Assembly: GCA_018434685.1 (NCBI GenBank) | Contig: JAHDOV010000010.1 | Span: forward strand, 62,001 to 126,000 | DNA: 64,000 nucleotides | Direction of reading: 5' to 3' | Source of the DNA: Deltaproteobacteria bacterium | Lineage (GTDB): Bacteria > Desulfobacterota > Desulfomonilia > UBA1062 | In this document: piece after piece, positions 6,393 to 15,292 of the stretch | How positions within the stretch are numbered: the stretch's first letter is position 1 | How the letters are laid out: the number at the start of each line of letters is the position of its first letter | The notes under the pieces: generated by a model | Seen by the model: the letters and a program-made list of their open reading frames with translations, nothing else | Told to the model about the DNA's origin: nothing | The model's database searches: none | Position numbers and translations under genes: made by a program

Positions 6393-8504
6393 TCAATTTG
6401 CCTTGGAGCCGGTATCCTTGTTCCTGAGCTTGTCCGAGAGGCTCATCAGGTCGACAAGCACGTTGCCGCTCTCGACGAGGACCGGATCTTCCTGGGCCTT
6501 TTTGTCCTGCGGCTTGTCCTCTTTTTCATCGATCTCGTCGAGGTTCTCCACCTGAGGGAGGCCCTTGGCTTGCCGCCGCTTGTTTTCCAGCCCGAGGCGT
6601 ATCTTCTGAGCCTCCTCCTGTTCCTGTTCCCGCTTGAGCTTGTTCAGGGATATCCTGGTCTTCTCACGCAGTGTGCCCAGGTATTCGGTCATGGCCTGAA
6701 GGTAGAGGTAGTCAGGGTTGTCACTGATCCTTGCGCTGTGCAGCGTTCGGAGCTGTGGTACAATCGGGGTGAAATCCATGTAGGTCTGGTGCTGTGCCCC
6801 GGTTATCGTGTCCCAGGGAAGGGCCTCGTCCAGGGAACTCTCCCCGATCTTCTTCTTGTCGTACAGGCTCGGGTAGGGAATGTCAGGGGTGATGCCGCGA
6901 TGCTGGGTGCTTGCCCCGGAGACGCGGTAAAACTTTGCCGAGGTCATCTTGAGCTGGCCCCGGTTGAGGTTGATGAGGGTCTGCACGGTTCCCTTCCCGA
7001 AGGTGTCTTCGCCGATGATGAGGGCCCTGCCGTAATCCTGCATGGCCCCGGCAAAGATCTCGGAAGCGGAGGCACTGAGCCTGTTCACCACGACGGCAAG
7101 GGGGCCGGTGTAGAAGATTCGCGGGTCGCGATCGTAGAGCTGCTCCACCTTTTCGTTCGCATGCCTGATCTGGACGACCGGGCCGTGTTTGATGAAGAGG
7201 CCGGTCAGGGTCTCTGCCTCCTGGAGCGAACCCCCTCCGTTGTCGCGGAGATCGATGATGATCCCGTCGACCTTGGCCTTGTCGAGCTCGGCCAGGAGGA
7301 GTCTCACGTCGCGCGTCGTGCTCCTGTAGTCCTTGTTGCCGTCGCGCAGCGCCTGTATATCCATGTAGAAGGTGGGGATGGTGATGACGCCGAGCCGGTA
7401 GGCCTCATCCCCTCTCTTGATCTCGATGATGTCGCTTCGGGCTGCCTGCTCTTCGAGCTGTACCGTGTTCCTCACGATCCGGATGACCTTGGTCTGGTGG
7501 TCGTCGATTGCATCGGCCGGGATGATCTTGAGCCGGACGGCTGATCCCTTGGGGCCGCGGATCAGTTCCACAACATCATCGAGTCTCCAGCCGACCACAT
7601 CTTCGATCTCTGTGTCATCGCCCTGGCCGACCCCTATGATCCGGTCGTCGGGTTTGAGCTCACCGCCCTTGTCTGCAGGGCCTGCCGGGATGAGACGAAC
7701 AACCTTGGTGAATTCGTTGTCTGCCGTGAGCATGGCACCGATGCCCTCGAGCGAGAGACTCATGTTGATGTTGAAGTTCTCGGACGTGCGCGGCGAGAAA
7801 TACTGGGTGTGCGGGTCAAACACCATGGTGAACGAGTTCATGTATCGCTGGAACACGTCCTCGTCCTTGGCCTGCTGTGCACGCTCCAGCTGGCTGCGGT
7901 AGCGTTTCAGGAGAAGATCGGTGACTTCGTCGCCGGTCTTCTCATCGAGGATGAGGTTTAAGATATCGCTTTTCAGCTCCTTCTGCCACAGGTGCTCCAG
8001 CTCACCCCTGTTTGCAGGCCAGGGGGCTTCCTTTCTGTCCACCTCGATCGACTCGTCGAGGGAGAAATCGATGGTGCCGATGCCGCCTTCGAGCACATCG
8101 ATAAAAAAGACGAGCCGTTCGATGAACCGCAGCTGGTACCGGTTGTAGATCGTGAATGCCGGTTTCAGCTCTCCGCTTTTCAGTGCATCGTCCAGTTTGG
8201 CCCGCCAGGGTTCGAACTCCTTGATGTCCGAGGCGAGGAAGAAGGTCCTGAACGGGTCCAGGTCGGAGAGGTAGTTGTCGAATATCTTCGAGGACAGCCC
8301 GTCGTCGATGGCGAGTTTGCGATAGTGGTCGCGCTTGAGGTACTTGAAGACGTCCTTGTCTGTCCTGGACTGTTCCGGCAGCGGCGAGATCTCCTGGTAG
8401 TAGTGCTTCGCCCGGGGTATGTCTGAGGCGAAGGTGATCCCAAGAAATATGCTCAGGCATAGAAGCAATGCCAGGGATGCTCTGTATAGAGTAGTTTTTT
8501 TCAT
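6393..8504 (-). CDS. prc: Carboxy-terminal processing protease Prc/Tsp (S41)
   Basis: A 703-residue periplasmic serine protease that trims C-termini of envelope proteins and degrades tagged substrates. It has an N-terminal signal/anchor helix (residues 6-26). A PDZ domain covers about 240-330, including SLSLEGIGAML and the PAGPADKGGELKPDDRIIGV segment. The S41 catalytic core at about 370-530 has DLRDNGGGSLQEA, the nucleophile Ser479 in SASASEIF, and Lys504 in FGKGTVQT. The C-terminal tail is Glu/Lys/Arg-rich. Length is close to E. coli Prc (682). It is followed closely by the solute-binding protein gene on the same strand. Confidence 0.95.
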   Translation of the reverse strand: MKKTTLYRASLALLLCLSIFLGITFASDIPRAKHYYQEISPLPEQSRTDKDVFKYLKRDHYRKLAIDDGLSSKIFDNYLSDLDPFRTFFLASDIKEFEPWRAKLDDALKSGELKPAFTIYNRYQLRFIERLVFFIDVLEGGIGTIDFSLDESIEVDRKEAPWPANRGELEHLWQKELKSDILNLILDEKTGDEVTDLLLKRYRSQLERAQQAKDEDVFQRYMNSFTMVFDPHTQYFSPRTSENFNINMSLSLEGIGAMLTADNEFTKVVRLIPAGPADKGGELKPDDRIIGVGQGDDTEIEDVVGWRLDDVVELIRGPKGSAVRLKIIPADAIDDHQTKVIRIVRNTVQLEEQAARSDIIEIKRGDEAYRLGVITIPTFYMDIQALRDGNKDYRSTTRDVRLLLAELDKAKVDGIIIDLRDNGGGSLQEAETLTGLFIKHGPVVQIRHANEKVEQLYDRDPRIFYTGPLAVVVNRLSASASEIFAGAMQDYGRALIIGEDTFGKGTVQTLINLNRGQLKMTSAKFYRVSGASTQHRGITPDIPYPSLYDKKKIGESSLDEALPWDTITGAQHQTYMDFTPIVPQLRTLHSARISDNPDYLYLQAMTEYLGTLREKTRISLNKLKREQEQEEAQKIRLGLENKRRQAKGLPQVENLDEIDEKEDKPQDKKAQEDPVLVESGNVLVDLMSLSDKLRNKDTGSKAN

Positions 8505-8656
8505 GAATGCATGCTCAAATTATCCGGTAATGGGCTGCGTTATAACAGGGCTGTTTGAAAAATACAATGGGGTAATGTCCTGAACGTCCCGGTGAAGCCC
8601 AAGGGGGATACGGGCACAATGTGTCTTTATTTCAGGAGATTATATTCCTGAAGGCC

Positions 8657-9088
8657 TCAGTCTTCGGGGGGCAGCGTCTTGAGTATCTTTGCTGCCGCGG
8701 TTCTCAGGAGAGGCACCTTCCATACAAAGGAAGGAATGGTAATCGTGAGATCGAGACTGCGGGGTTTCCTGTGCGCGGAACTGTGTGGTGCAGCCGTGTC
8801 GCCGGGGGCTGACCCGTCAAGGGATATCCTGAGCCGGAGCGTGCCGGGGCGTTCTTCCCGGGTGTCGGCAGGGGAGGGTAAGGGTGCTGTGCCCCTGGTG
8901 CCCTCGATCTGCTCCATGATATCGAAGGCCTTGTCCATCTGCTCGCTGTTCTTGGTGCCTGCCGGGCCCGCTGCCTTTGCTGGGCGGCTCTTTTCTTTTT
9001 TCTCGCCCGCCTTCCCGGTGGACTTCTTCACGCCGGCAGGGTGTTCCCGGGTATCTTCCAGCTTCTTTCTCTTTTTGGGAAGTGCCAT
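8657..9088 (-). CDS. Hypothetical protein paired with ParA-like ATPase
   Basis: A 143-residue protein. The first 45 residues are basic and low complexity (Lys, Ala, Pro, Gly). A short helical stretch NSEQMDKAFDIMEQIEG follows, and the C-terminus RSLDLTITIPSFVWKVPLLR ends hydrophobically. The start lies 1 bp past the TGA of the ParA gene, so the two are translationally coupled. No ParB-type helix-turn-helix is visible. It may be the cargo adaptor or partner of the upstream ATPase, as small basic proteins often are for orphan ParA/MinD ATPases. That is inference from position only. Confidence 0.65.
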   Translation of the reverse strand: MALPKKRKKLEDTREHPAGVKKSTGKAGEKKEKSRPAKAAGPAGTKNSEQMDKAFDIMEQIEGTRGTAPLPSPADTREERPGTLRLRISLDGSAPGDTAAPHSSAHRKPRSLDLTITIPSFVWKVPLLRTAAAKILKTLPPED

Positions 9089-9089
9089 G

Positions 9090-9803
9090 TCAGTTCTCCC
9101 ACATGCGCGTTATGGTCTGCGCGATATCCTCGACGTCCTCGATGGCACACAGGGCCTGCCTGCTGTAGCGTTTGTTGTTCTGCACCTGGCGTGCGTACTC
9201 GTGGAGGTTCGATCCCTCGCGATTGAAGTTCTCGTACACCGACCTGTGGGGATAGATGGCCGGCATGCACGAGACATTCGGGGGGAGGATGTCCTGAAAG
9301 TAGTCGATGATGCTCTGCTTCTTTGACTGCGGATAGGTGAAGGCGGGCAGTACGAAAAATGCGTTTTTCTTCTTCGGCTCGACCTTGATGATGTCTTTGA
9401 TGATGGGGTAGAGGTTGTCTGCAAAGGCGGTTTCGTCATTCGTCGAGGTCCTCATGGGGATGATGACGAGGTCTGAGACGGCGCAGGCAAAGCGGGTATG
9501 GAGCTTGCCGGTGCTCTCCCCGGGGATGTCCATGACGATGAACTGGTTGTGTGCCGCGATGGACTGGATGCCGTCCTGGAAAACCTCTTTCTGGGTGCTG
9601 GATATGTGGTGGAACGATACCCTGCCCGTGTCCCTGGCCAGCTCGGTGCGTTCACTCCACCAGTTTTTCAGGGTACCCTGCGGATCGAGCTCCACCAGCG
9701 CGATGGACTTGAACCTGCCGGCGAGATGCCGGGAAAATGCCGTGTTGAGAGCCAGCGTGCTCTTGCCGGTTCCGCCCTTTGTCTGAACATAACTGATTAT
9801 CAT
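9090..9803 (-). CDS. Orphan ParA/MinD-family ATPase
   Basis: A 237-residue deviant Walker A ATPase. KGGTGKST at residues 9-16 carries both signature lysines. The switch segments LVELDPQGTLKNWW and FIVMDIPGEST are also present. Family members position plasmids, chromosomes or protein clusters by ATP-dependent dimerisation and non-specific DNA binding. Length and single-domain form fit orphan ParA proteins rather than the chromosomal ParA next to ParB and gid genes. Its only partner here is the small basic protein encoded immediately downstream. Confidence 0.9.
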   Translation of the reverse strand: MIISYVQTKGGTGKSTLALNTAFSRHLAGRFKSIALVELDPQGTLKNWWSERTELARDTGRVSFHHISSTQKEVFQDGIQSIAAHNQFIVMDIPGESTGKLHTRFACAVSDLVIIPMRTSTNDETAFADNLYPIIKDIIKVEPKKKNAFFVLPAFTYPQSKKQSIIDYFQDILPPNVSCMPAIYPHRSVYENFNREGSNLHEYARQVQNNKRYSRQALCAIEDVEDIAQTITRMWEN

Positions 9804-9940
9804 GTCTATGCCCTGTGACCCAAGAGTTGTGTAACATTAAAAAAATTCAATTATGGCGAAAGGATAGGGAAAATCGACCAACGTGTCAAGGAGCAAGGTG
9901 TGCGTTTGCCCGTGAGCCCCGCCTTTTCAGGCGCCAGCCC

Positions 9941-10357
9941 CTACTCGAAGTAGTCGCGATACTCTGCGGGTATCCTCTCTTTGTCCACCTGGAAGAGTTC
10001 GATGAGGATATCGTCGGGCGCAGAAACCATGATGTATTTCCACACCACCAGGTCGGTGATGCCCTTGGGGAAGACCATGCCCGAGAGCTGCAGCTTCTCC
10101 ACGACCGCCTCGATGTTGTCGGTCTGGATGCCGAAGTGGTGGATGCTCCCCCGGCCGGGGTTTTCGGGCGCCTGGTCGTAAAAGTGGATCCTGCCGGTCC
10201 CGATCCTCATGAACACATTGCGTGCACCGGCGAGGTCCATGTCGAGAACGACACGGCCGCCGAAAAAGTCCCGGTAGAAGGCTACGGACCTGTCGATGTC
10301 CGAAGCGAACAGGTGGACATGATGGACGTGATTGTTTATACCCGCCGGTTTCTTCAT
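9941..10357 (-). CDS. VOC-family (glyoxalase/dioxygenase fold) protein
   Basis: A 138-residue single-domain vicinal oxygen chelate protein. It has two beta-alpha-beta-beta-beta units, with putative metal ligands in NHVHHVHLFASDI (N-terminal His), RIHFYDQ, SIHHFGIQTDNI and DILIELFQ (C-terminal Glu). The spacing is that of glyoxalase I, fosfomycin-resistance and extradiol dioxygenase relatives, so the reaction cannot be set. AGGAGG precedes the ATG. It lies in a loose minus-strand group with cutA. Confidence 0.85.
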   Translation of the reverse strand: MKKPAGINNHVHHVHLFASDIDRSVAFYRDFFGGRVVLDMDLAGARNVFMRIGTGRIHFYDQAPENPGRGSIHHFGIQTDNIEAVVEKLQLSGMVFPKGITDLVVWKYIMVSAPDDILIELFQVDKERIPAEYRDYFE

Positions 10358-10400
10358 GGCGTTTCCTCCTTTGCCGTGGCTGAGAATTCAAGGAGAAGAA

Positions 10401-10724
10401 TCATTCGCTCACCTCGTCGATCCAGTCGAGGTAGCGCCGAAGCCCGCCCTCTATGGGTATCCTGACGATCTCGGGGACCTCATAGCTGTGCCTGCCTGCG
10501 ATGAACTCCTCGATCTCGTCGTAGTGCGAGGCCTTTGCCTTGATGAGCAGGAGTTGCTCACCCTCTGTGTGCACCGTTCCCTTCCATTCATAGTAGCTGG
10601 TGATCGCGCTCATCTGCACGCAGGCGGCGAGCTTGTGGCCGATGAGCTGTGAGGCCATCTCGTGAGCCTCCTGCGCGTTTGGGCATGTGGTGAGGACAAC
10701 GCAGTAACCCTTTGTGTCATCCAT
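10401..10724 (-). CDS. cutA: CutA1 divalent cation tolerance protein
   Basis: A 107-residue protein of normal family length. It has the CutA core TTCPNAQEAHEMASQLIGHK, LAACVQ, SYYEWKG, EGEQLLLIKA and HSYEVPEIVRIPI. CutA forms PII-like trimers and was named for copper tolerance in E. coli, although its true role is unsettled. The ATG is preceded by AAGGAG at good spacing. Confidence 0.95.
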   Translation of the reverse strand: MDDTKGYCVVLTTCPNAQEAHEMASQLIGHKLAACVQMSAITSYYEWKGTVHTEGEQLLLIKAKASHYDEIEEFIAGRHSYEVPEIVRIPIEGGLRRYLDWIDEVSE

Positions 10725-10774
10725 ATCTCCTTCCCCCTTTCGCTGACCTTTGTGCCTTTAAACCGTTCATCTGT

Positions 10775-10860
10775 TTCTTTTACCAGCGCCCAGTGCCTAG
10801 CGCCTCCTTCATCATCCTTCTTTTCCCAGCGCCCAGCGCCCAGTGCCTAGAGCCTCCTTT
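10775..10860. repeat. Tandem direct repeat around CAGCGCCCAGTGCCTAG
   Basis: The unit CCAGCGCCCAGTGCCTAG followed by CGCC or AGCC and CTCCTT occurs at about 10782-10808 and again at about 10827-10855. The second copy has an extra internal CAGCGCC unit. It lies in the gap between cutA and the cyclophilin-like gene. No ORF with coding character crosses it. The sequence is repetitive enough that assembly or slippage variation is possible. Confidence 0.6.
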
Positions 10861-10919
10861 TTTATTGCACAGTTCATGGATTTCCCTGTGTGTCCGACTG
10901 CGAGTTGATCCTGTGCTTC

Positions 10920-11297
10920 CTAATCGTTGCCAGGGCTGACAAGGATAGGGGCACCGTTGTGTACCTTCCGGAGCGCCCGGGCATCGTCCAGGGTTCGCCC
11001 GAAGACATTCACCGGGCTGTAGGCGCGCGGCTCCCCGGTGGTGCTCACCGGCGTAGGGCCGAAGAAGATGCACAGTGCCGGTCCGTCTGGCCAGTACCCG
11101 AGATCGCCCACCTTCACGTCCTGGCGTGCATCTGCCTCGAGCCCTGTCTCGAGCGGGATATCGAAGTAGATCTCCTGCCCCCAGACCGCCACGCTGCCCT
11201 CGATGGGGAGCAGTCTTTCCACCTCTTGTGCCGTGGGGGTATCGAAGAGCTCTGCCCGAAGAGATATGCCCTCCACCGAAATAACGATCTGTTTCAT
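10920..11297 (-). CDS. Cyclophilin-like fold protein (DUF369/PF04126 type)
   Basis: A 125-residue protein. The segments ELFDTPTAQEVERLLPIEG, VAVWGQEIYFDIPLE, DVKVGDLGYWPDGPALCIFFGPTPVS and VNVFGRT are typical of the small cyclophilin-like beta-barrel family found in archaea and bacteria. Members lack a demonstrated prolyl isomerase activity. The ATG at 11297 is chosen over the GTG at 11300 because GGGAGG is better placed. The neighbours are not functionally linked. Confidence 0.85.
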   Translation of the reverse strand: MKQIVISVEGISLRAELFDTPTAQEVERLLPIEGSVAVWGQEIYFDIPLETGLEADARQDVKVGDLGYWPDGPALCIFFGPTPVSTTGEPRAYSPVNVFGRTLDDARALRKVHNGAPILVSPGND

Positions 11298-11364
11298 CAC
11301 CTGCCTCCCTGACTCCGGTTTCTAATCAATATGTGCCCCACGCTCCGGTCCGGCTGGAGCATCT

Positions 11365-11490
11365 GTAGGAGCGGCTTTCCGCCGCAATCGGTTATGGCCG
11401 TTGTTTTTGGAGGAGAAGAAGTCGCCGCTGAACCGGCTCCTACAGCGTGATCTGCCTGAAAACACTGTAGGAGCGGCTTCCAGCCGCGGC
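11365..11490. repeat. REP-like GTAGGAGCGGC elements, three copies
   Basis: Copies lie at 11365-11385 (plus), 11421-11445 (inverted) and 11465-11490 (plus), each built as TGTAGGAGCGGCTT followed by a short complementary GCCGC arm. Adjacent copies are in opposite orientation and could pair. This is the classic layout of bacterial intergenic REP clusters, and very similar palindromes are known from pseudomonads and other proteobacteria. The cluster fills the gap between the transporter and the cyclophilin-like gene. Confidence 0.75.
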
Positions 11491-11552
11491 CTGACTCCTG
11501 CCAGCCGTTCTTAAAGGAAAGGGCGATGCGTTCATCCCGGCGAACAAAGGAT

Positions 11553-12665
11553 TCACCTGGCCGGCCGTTTGCCGAGCCTGCCGAGCAGATAGTGCACCCC
11601 CAGGCCGAAGAGAAAGCCGAACGCCATGTTACTGATCACCGAGATCACCACGGTGGATGCCAGGGGTATGAAGTCCAGATCCAGGCGGACATCCCGGGCG
11701 AACGAGACGAGCTCGATGCCCACGAGAAACATCATGGCGCCGATGATGGCCGTGGGAAAGAAGGTGAACAGGCTGATGATCGAGGTGGCAAGGAGGATGC
11801 CCAGGGCCAGTTCCATGACCCCTTCGATAATATTTGTTCCTCCGGTGCGGGCACCGAAATAGTATTGGCCTGCCAGGCCGCCGGCACCGTGGCACAGGGG
11901 CATTCCGCCGAAAAAGGGGCTGATGAGGTTCATGATGCCCATGTTGAACGAGAGCTTCCGTTCGCTTACCGGCCTCTCCGGCCAGTATTTCGCAATGAGC
12001 GCGGCCGTGGCGATGACGGCGTTGGTGGCGGTCAGCGGAATCTGTGCAAACCCTGCCAGCACCAGGGTATCCCACACCTCGCTCGGGTGGAAGGCGGTCA
12101 TGGGTGGCAGCGCGAGCCCGGTGAACGTCACCTGGGCCAGCTGACCTTTAGCGAGCATGATGAGGATGCCCAGCACCATGAGAACGACCGTGGCCGGGGC
12201 ATAGCGGTTTTCGCGCAGCACCAGGACGATCGCTATGGAGACGGCTGCGAGCACCCACGAATCGGAAAGCATGGTGATCGCCTGCACGGCAAGGAGCACG
12301 CCGAGAGACACCTGGATCCCCCTGACCACGGAAACCGGGGTGATCCTGGCTATGTGTCCGATGATGTTTGTGACGGAGAAGAACAGCCAGACCATGCCCA
12401 TGGCGAAACCGGAGGCGTAGATCATGGACGGGGACCACTGCTGGGCAATGGCAACGACCGCCAGGACCTTCATTGGCTCGATGGGCATGGGCAGCCGGTA
12501 GACGAGACCGGTTACGATATTCGCGAGCCCCATCATGACGAGCAGGCCTGCAGGATTCATTCCGCACACCGCAATGTAGCCCACTGCCAGGGGGAAGAGC
12601 GTGCCGAAATCCCCGAAGGAGCCGGCCAGCTCTCTCATGTTGAATTCAAATGATCCGATCTTCAT
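11553..12665 (-). CDS. Putative sulfate/molybdate transporter (MOT1-like)
   Basis: A 370-residue integral membrane protein with about ten hydrophobic segments. The signature AGSFGDFGTLFPLAVGY near the N-terminus and GMPLCHGAGGLAGQYYFGAR around residue 250 match the MOT1 branch of the SulP superfamily, which takes up molybdate in plants and is predicted for molybdate or tungstate in bacteria. There is no STAS domain, as expected for this branch. Tungstate or molybdate supply would suit the aldehyde:ferredoxin oxidoreductase elsewhere in the window, but no direct link is shown. Confidence 0.85.
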   Translation of the reverse strand: MKIGSFEFNMRELAGSFGDFGTLFPLAVGYIAVCGMNPAGLLVMMGLANIVTGLVYRLPMPIEPMKVLAVVAIAQQWSPSMIYASGFAMGMVWLFFSVTNIIGHIARITPVSVVRGIQVSLGVLLAVQAITMLSDSWVLAAVSIAIVLVLRENRYAPATVVLMVLGILIMLAKGQLAQVTFTGLALPPMTAFHPSEVWDTLVLAGFAQIPLTATNAVIATAALIAKYWPERPVSERKLSFNMGIMNLISPFFGGMPLCHGAGGLAGQYYFGARTGGTNIIEGVMELALGILLATSIISLFTFFPTAIIGAMMFLVGIELVSFARDVRLDLDFIPLASTVVISVISNMAFGFLFGLGVHYLLGRLGKRPAR

Positions 12666-12678
12666 GTGCTATGCTGCC

Positions 12679-14307
12679 TCAGCCCCGGAGCACCTTTCCG
12701 GTGAGCACGGATCCCACGCGGGAGCCATCCCGGACCACCTCTGCCCCGTTGAGGAACACGTGCCTGATGCCTGCGGGCCTGCCGGCAGGGGCCCTCCCGA
12801 CCGGCGGGGTGTCCGAGACGGTCTCCGGGTCGAACACCACGAGATCTGCGGCCTTTCCCGGGGCCACGACCCCGCGGTCCCTGATGCCGCAGCGAAGGGC
12901 GCTTGCAAGCGTGGAGCGGTGGACTGCCTGCTCGAGGCTGAAGAGTTTCCTGTCCCTCACCAGGGGACCGACAATGAGCGGGAACGTACCCTTTGCAGCA
13001 GGGTTCGGGTACCCCGTGCTCTTGACCACTGCATCGGTCTCGAACAAGCAGAGCTCATGGGAAAGCACGGACTCGATGACCGCCACTTTTCCGGGCTCTC
13101 CGCTGTAGCCGTGGAAGAGTATGAGCGATCCGCCGTCGCTGAGCTCGCTGAGCCTCAGGAGAGTGTCGAAGGGAGAGAGGTTCCATTTTGCGGCAATCTC
13201 GGGGATGCTCATCCCGGCCAGGTCGTCGCAGCCTTCAATTGCCGGGTCCATCACCTGAAAGTCCCTGTAGGTGAACCCCACCAGGGCAAAGCCTGCCTCG
13301 AGCTCGGCCTTGAGCCTCATCCTGTCGACCCTGTTTCCATACGAGCCGGGGGTCTTTGCCAGGAACCAGTGGGGGAGTACGACATTGACCGTGGTGTTGC
13401 CGCACAGGTACGGGAAGGCATCGAACATGACATCAATGCCGTCTTTCCTGGCAGCCTCGACCAGGTGAATGCCCCGGGGTGCGGTCTTCCAGCTTCTCCT
13501 GCCCACAAAGATGAAGTGGGAGAGCTGGAGCCGTATCCCGGTTCTCCTGGCGATGCCGAGCATCTCCTCGATGGCGAGCAGGTTGTGGGCCCTGGGGGTG
13601 AGCAGGGGGTAGGTGGGGGAGAGGATGCTCAGTGCCTTGAGGTGAACGGTCACGATCCGGTCGTACTCGGCAGCTACCCTGCAGAAGGCCTCGATCTCCC
13701 CGATCGGCGAGTACATGCCCGGGTCGTAGCCGAGGCCCAGGCTCAGGCCGCAGGCCCCTTCATCGAAGGACTTTCTCACCGCGTCGAGACAGCTTGCAAG
13801 CTCCCGCGGTTTCATGGCCCCCCTGCGGGTGAGCGAGCATGCGACCCGGACCGTGCCGTGGCCCACGAGCTGGGCCACATTCAGCAGGGATCCCCTGTCT
13901 TCGAGCGTTTCGAGAAATTCTCCCATGGACTGCCAGGAGAAATCGAGCGGCCGCTCCAGGAGCGGTTCGAGAGCGGAAAGGCTGTACACTGAATCGGGCC
14001 GGTACGGGGCCGGGGAAAAGCCGCAGTTGCCTGCAACCACGGTGGTGATCCCCTGTTCGATGAGACAGGTGAGGAGACCTGCGTGATCGTCGAGCGGCAG
14101 GAGCCAGTCTGCGTGCGAGTGCATGTCGATGAATCCCGGGCAGACTGCGCAGCCAGAGGCATCGATGATGGTGTCCGCCTCCGGGGGTTCAATGGTTGCC
14201 GGCAGCACGTCCCTGATCAGGCCGCCCTCGATGAGCAGGTGCCCTTCAAAGGCCCTGCTGCCTGTGCCGTCGATGATTGTTCCGTTTTTGATCAGTGTGG
14301 TTTTCAT
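12679..14307 (-). CDS. N-acyl-D-amino-acid deacylase-type amidohydrolase
   Basis: A 542-residue metal-dependent amidohydrolase. The N-terminal beta-sandwich (KNGTIIDGTGSRAFEGHLLI) leads to the TIM barrel with metal ligands in FIDMHSHAD (residues about 60-68), then GNCGFSPAP, HLKAL, LQLSHF and late FETDAVVK. The order and length match D-aminoacylase/N-acyl-D-amino-acid deacylases and related D-hydantoinase-like enzymes. The exact substrate is not determined. GGCGGAGAG precedes the start. The MOT1-like transporter gene follows 13 bp downstream and may be co-transcribed. Confidence 0.88.
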   Translation of the reverse strand: MKTTLIKNGTIIDGTGSRAFEGHLLIEGGLIRDVLPATIEPPEADTIIDASGCAVCPGFIDMHSHADWLLPLDDHAGLLTCLIEQGITTVVAGNCGFSPAPYRPDSVYSLSALEPLLERPLDFSWQSMGEFLETLEDRGSLLNVAQLVGHGTVRVACSLTRRGAMKPRELASCLDAVRKSFDEGACGLSLGLGYDPGMYSPIGEIEAFCRVAAEYDRIVTVHLKALSILSPTYPLLTPRAHNLLAIEEMLGIARRTGIRLQLSHFIFVGRRSWKTAPRGIHLVEAARKDGIDVMFDAFPYLCGNTTVNVVLPHWFLAKTPGSYGNRVDRMRLKAELEAGFALVGFTYRDFQVMDPAIEGCDDLAGMSIPEIAAKWNLSPFDTLLRLSELSDGGSLILFHGYSGEPGKVAVIESVLSHELCLFETDAVVKSTGYPNPAAKGTFPLIVGPLVRDRKLFSLEQAVHRSTLASALRCGIRDRGVVAPGKAADLVVFDPETVSDTPPVGRAPAGRPAGIRHVFLNGAEVVRDGSRVGSVLTGKVLRG

Positions 14308-14392
14308 GACTCTCCGCCCTTATGAAAGTGTCTGTGGGAACGGCCTTGTCCGCCCCGGGATTGTGCTTTAGGTATCGGTGTCTCCTGTGCTG

Positions 14393-15247
14393 TCAGTGAA
14401 AGTCTGCGGACAGGAACTCCGCCTCGAAAAACGGGTTCTCCTGGCTCGTGCCTGCCTTTGCAACGGCACTGACGTGTGTCGGGATTGTATAGCCCTGGAA
14501 TGTCTCCTCCCGGGTAAAACCGGTGCCGACCCACGGCACGTATTCCGGGGTTCCCGACAGCCCCCTGGCGTCCCACCGCATCATGCGCACGCGCTCGAGG
14601 CTCCCGTCGGGGGCAACGGTGATATCGATGGCGAGGTGCTCGTCATCGATGGCTGTTCGTACCCGCGCCGTGTTCTCGTCCACGCCCTCCCAGGCGGCCC
14701 CGTACTGCGGCAGGAGCGCTGACGGCAGCATGATGGAGGTCTCCAGGGCCACCCTTCCTGCTGCAGACCGGATGGTATCGGCATCGCGTGCATTCACCAC
14801 GGGCAGAATGTCCCAGAGCCACCATCGCATCCCCCCGGTTGTGGGCACATAGAAATCGTATCCCGACACCTTCATGATTCCGTGCCCCGCCTGGGCATGC
14901 CAGATGAGGGCGCCCTGCATGGCGATAATCTGCCGGGCGGAAAAAGGCATCTTTTCTCCCCCGGGCTTCAGGGCGATGGTGCCTGTCATGGTAATCTCGA
15001 CCGAACGGGCCAGGGGTGTTCCCGGCTCTATGGCGTGGAGAAAATACCGCCTGGCCGGCTCGGGCAGACCCTCTACCATGTCGAGGGAAAAGACCTCCTG
15101 CGCCTTGTAGGAGCTCAGGAGAGCCCACTGCTCGTTCATGAAAAAGTCGAACTGGTAGCGTTTCATGGCCAGGTAGCCGATCGCCGCGGCCAGGAGAAGG
15201 ATGATGACGAGCACGATCTTCACCGTCTTGGGGAGAACGTCTTCCAT
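14393..15247 (-). CDS. DUF6920/DUF6544-like membrane-anchored protein
   Basis: A 284-residue protein with one N-terminal transmembrane helix (about residues 8-28) and a soluble domain beginning LPEPARRYFLHAIEPGTPL. The domain has WHAQAGHGIMKVSGYDFY, GRVALETSIMLPSALL and YVPWVGTGF. This pattern fits a family of unknown function annotated DUF6544 or DUF6920. No catalytic motif is recognised. It stands between the amidohydrolase and a GNAT gene without close coupling. Confidence 0.65.
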   Translation of the reverse strand: MEDVLPKTVKIVLVIILLLAAAIGYLAMKRYQFDFFMNEQWALLSSYKAQEVFSLDMVEGLPEPARRYFLHAIEPGTPLARSVEITMTGTIALKPGGEKMPFSARQIIAMQGALIWHAQAGHGIMKVSGYDFYVPTTGGMRWWLWDILPVVNARDADTIRSAAGRVALETSIMLPSALLPQYGAAWEGVDENTARVRTAIDDEHLAIDITVAPDGSLERVRMMRWDARGLSGTPEYVPWVGTGFTREETFQGYTIPTHVSAVAKAGTSQENPFFEAEFLSADFH

Positions 15248-15292
15248 ATATACTGTTTCAATAGGGCCCTAGAGGGCACGATGCAACAGGTC

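Noticed and set aside
11526-12653. Long plus-strand open frame opposite the molybdate/sulfate transporter
   Set aside because: Shadow of a GC-rich gene: His/Asp/Gly-rich translation with no domain, while the minus-strand product is a clear membrane transporter.
12601-13992. 463-codon plus-strand open frame opposite the amidohydrolase
   Set aside because: Antisense shadow; the minus-strand frame has full amidohydrolase motifs and a ribosome binding site.
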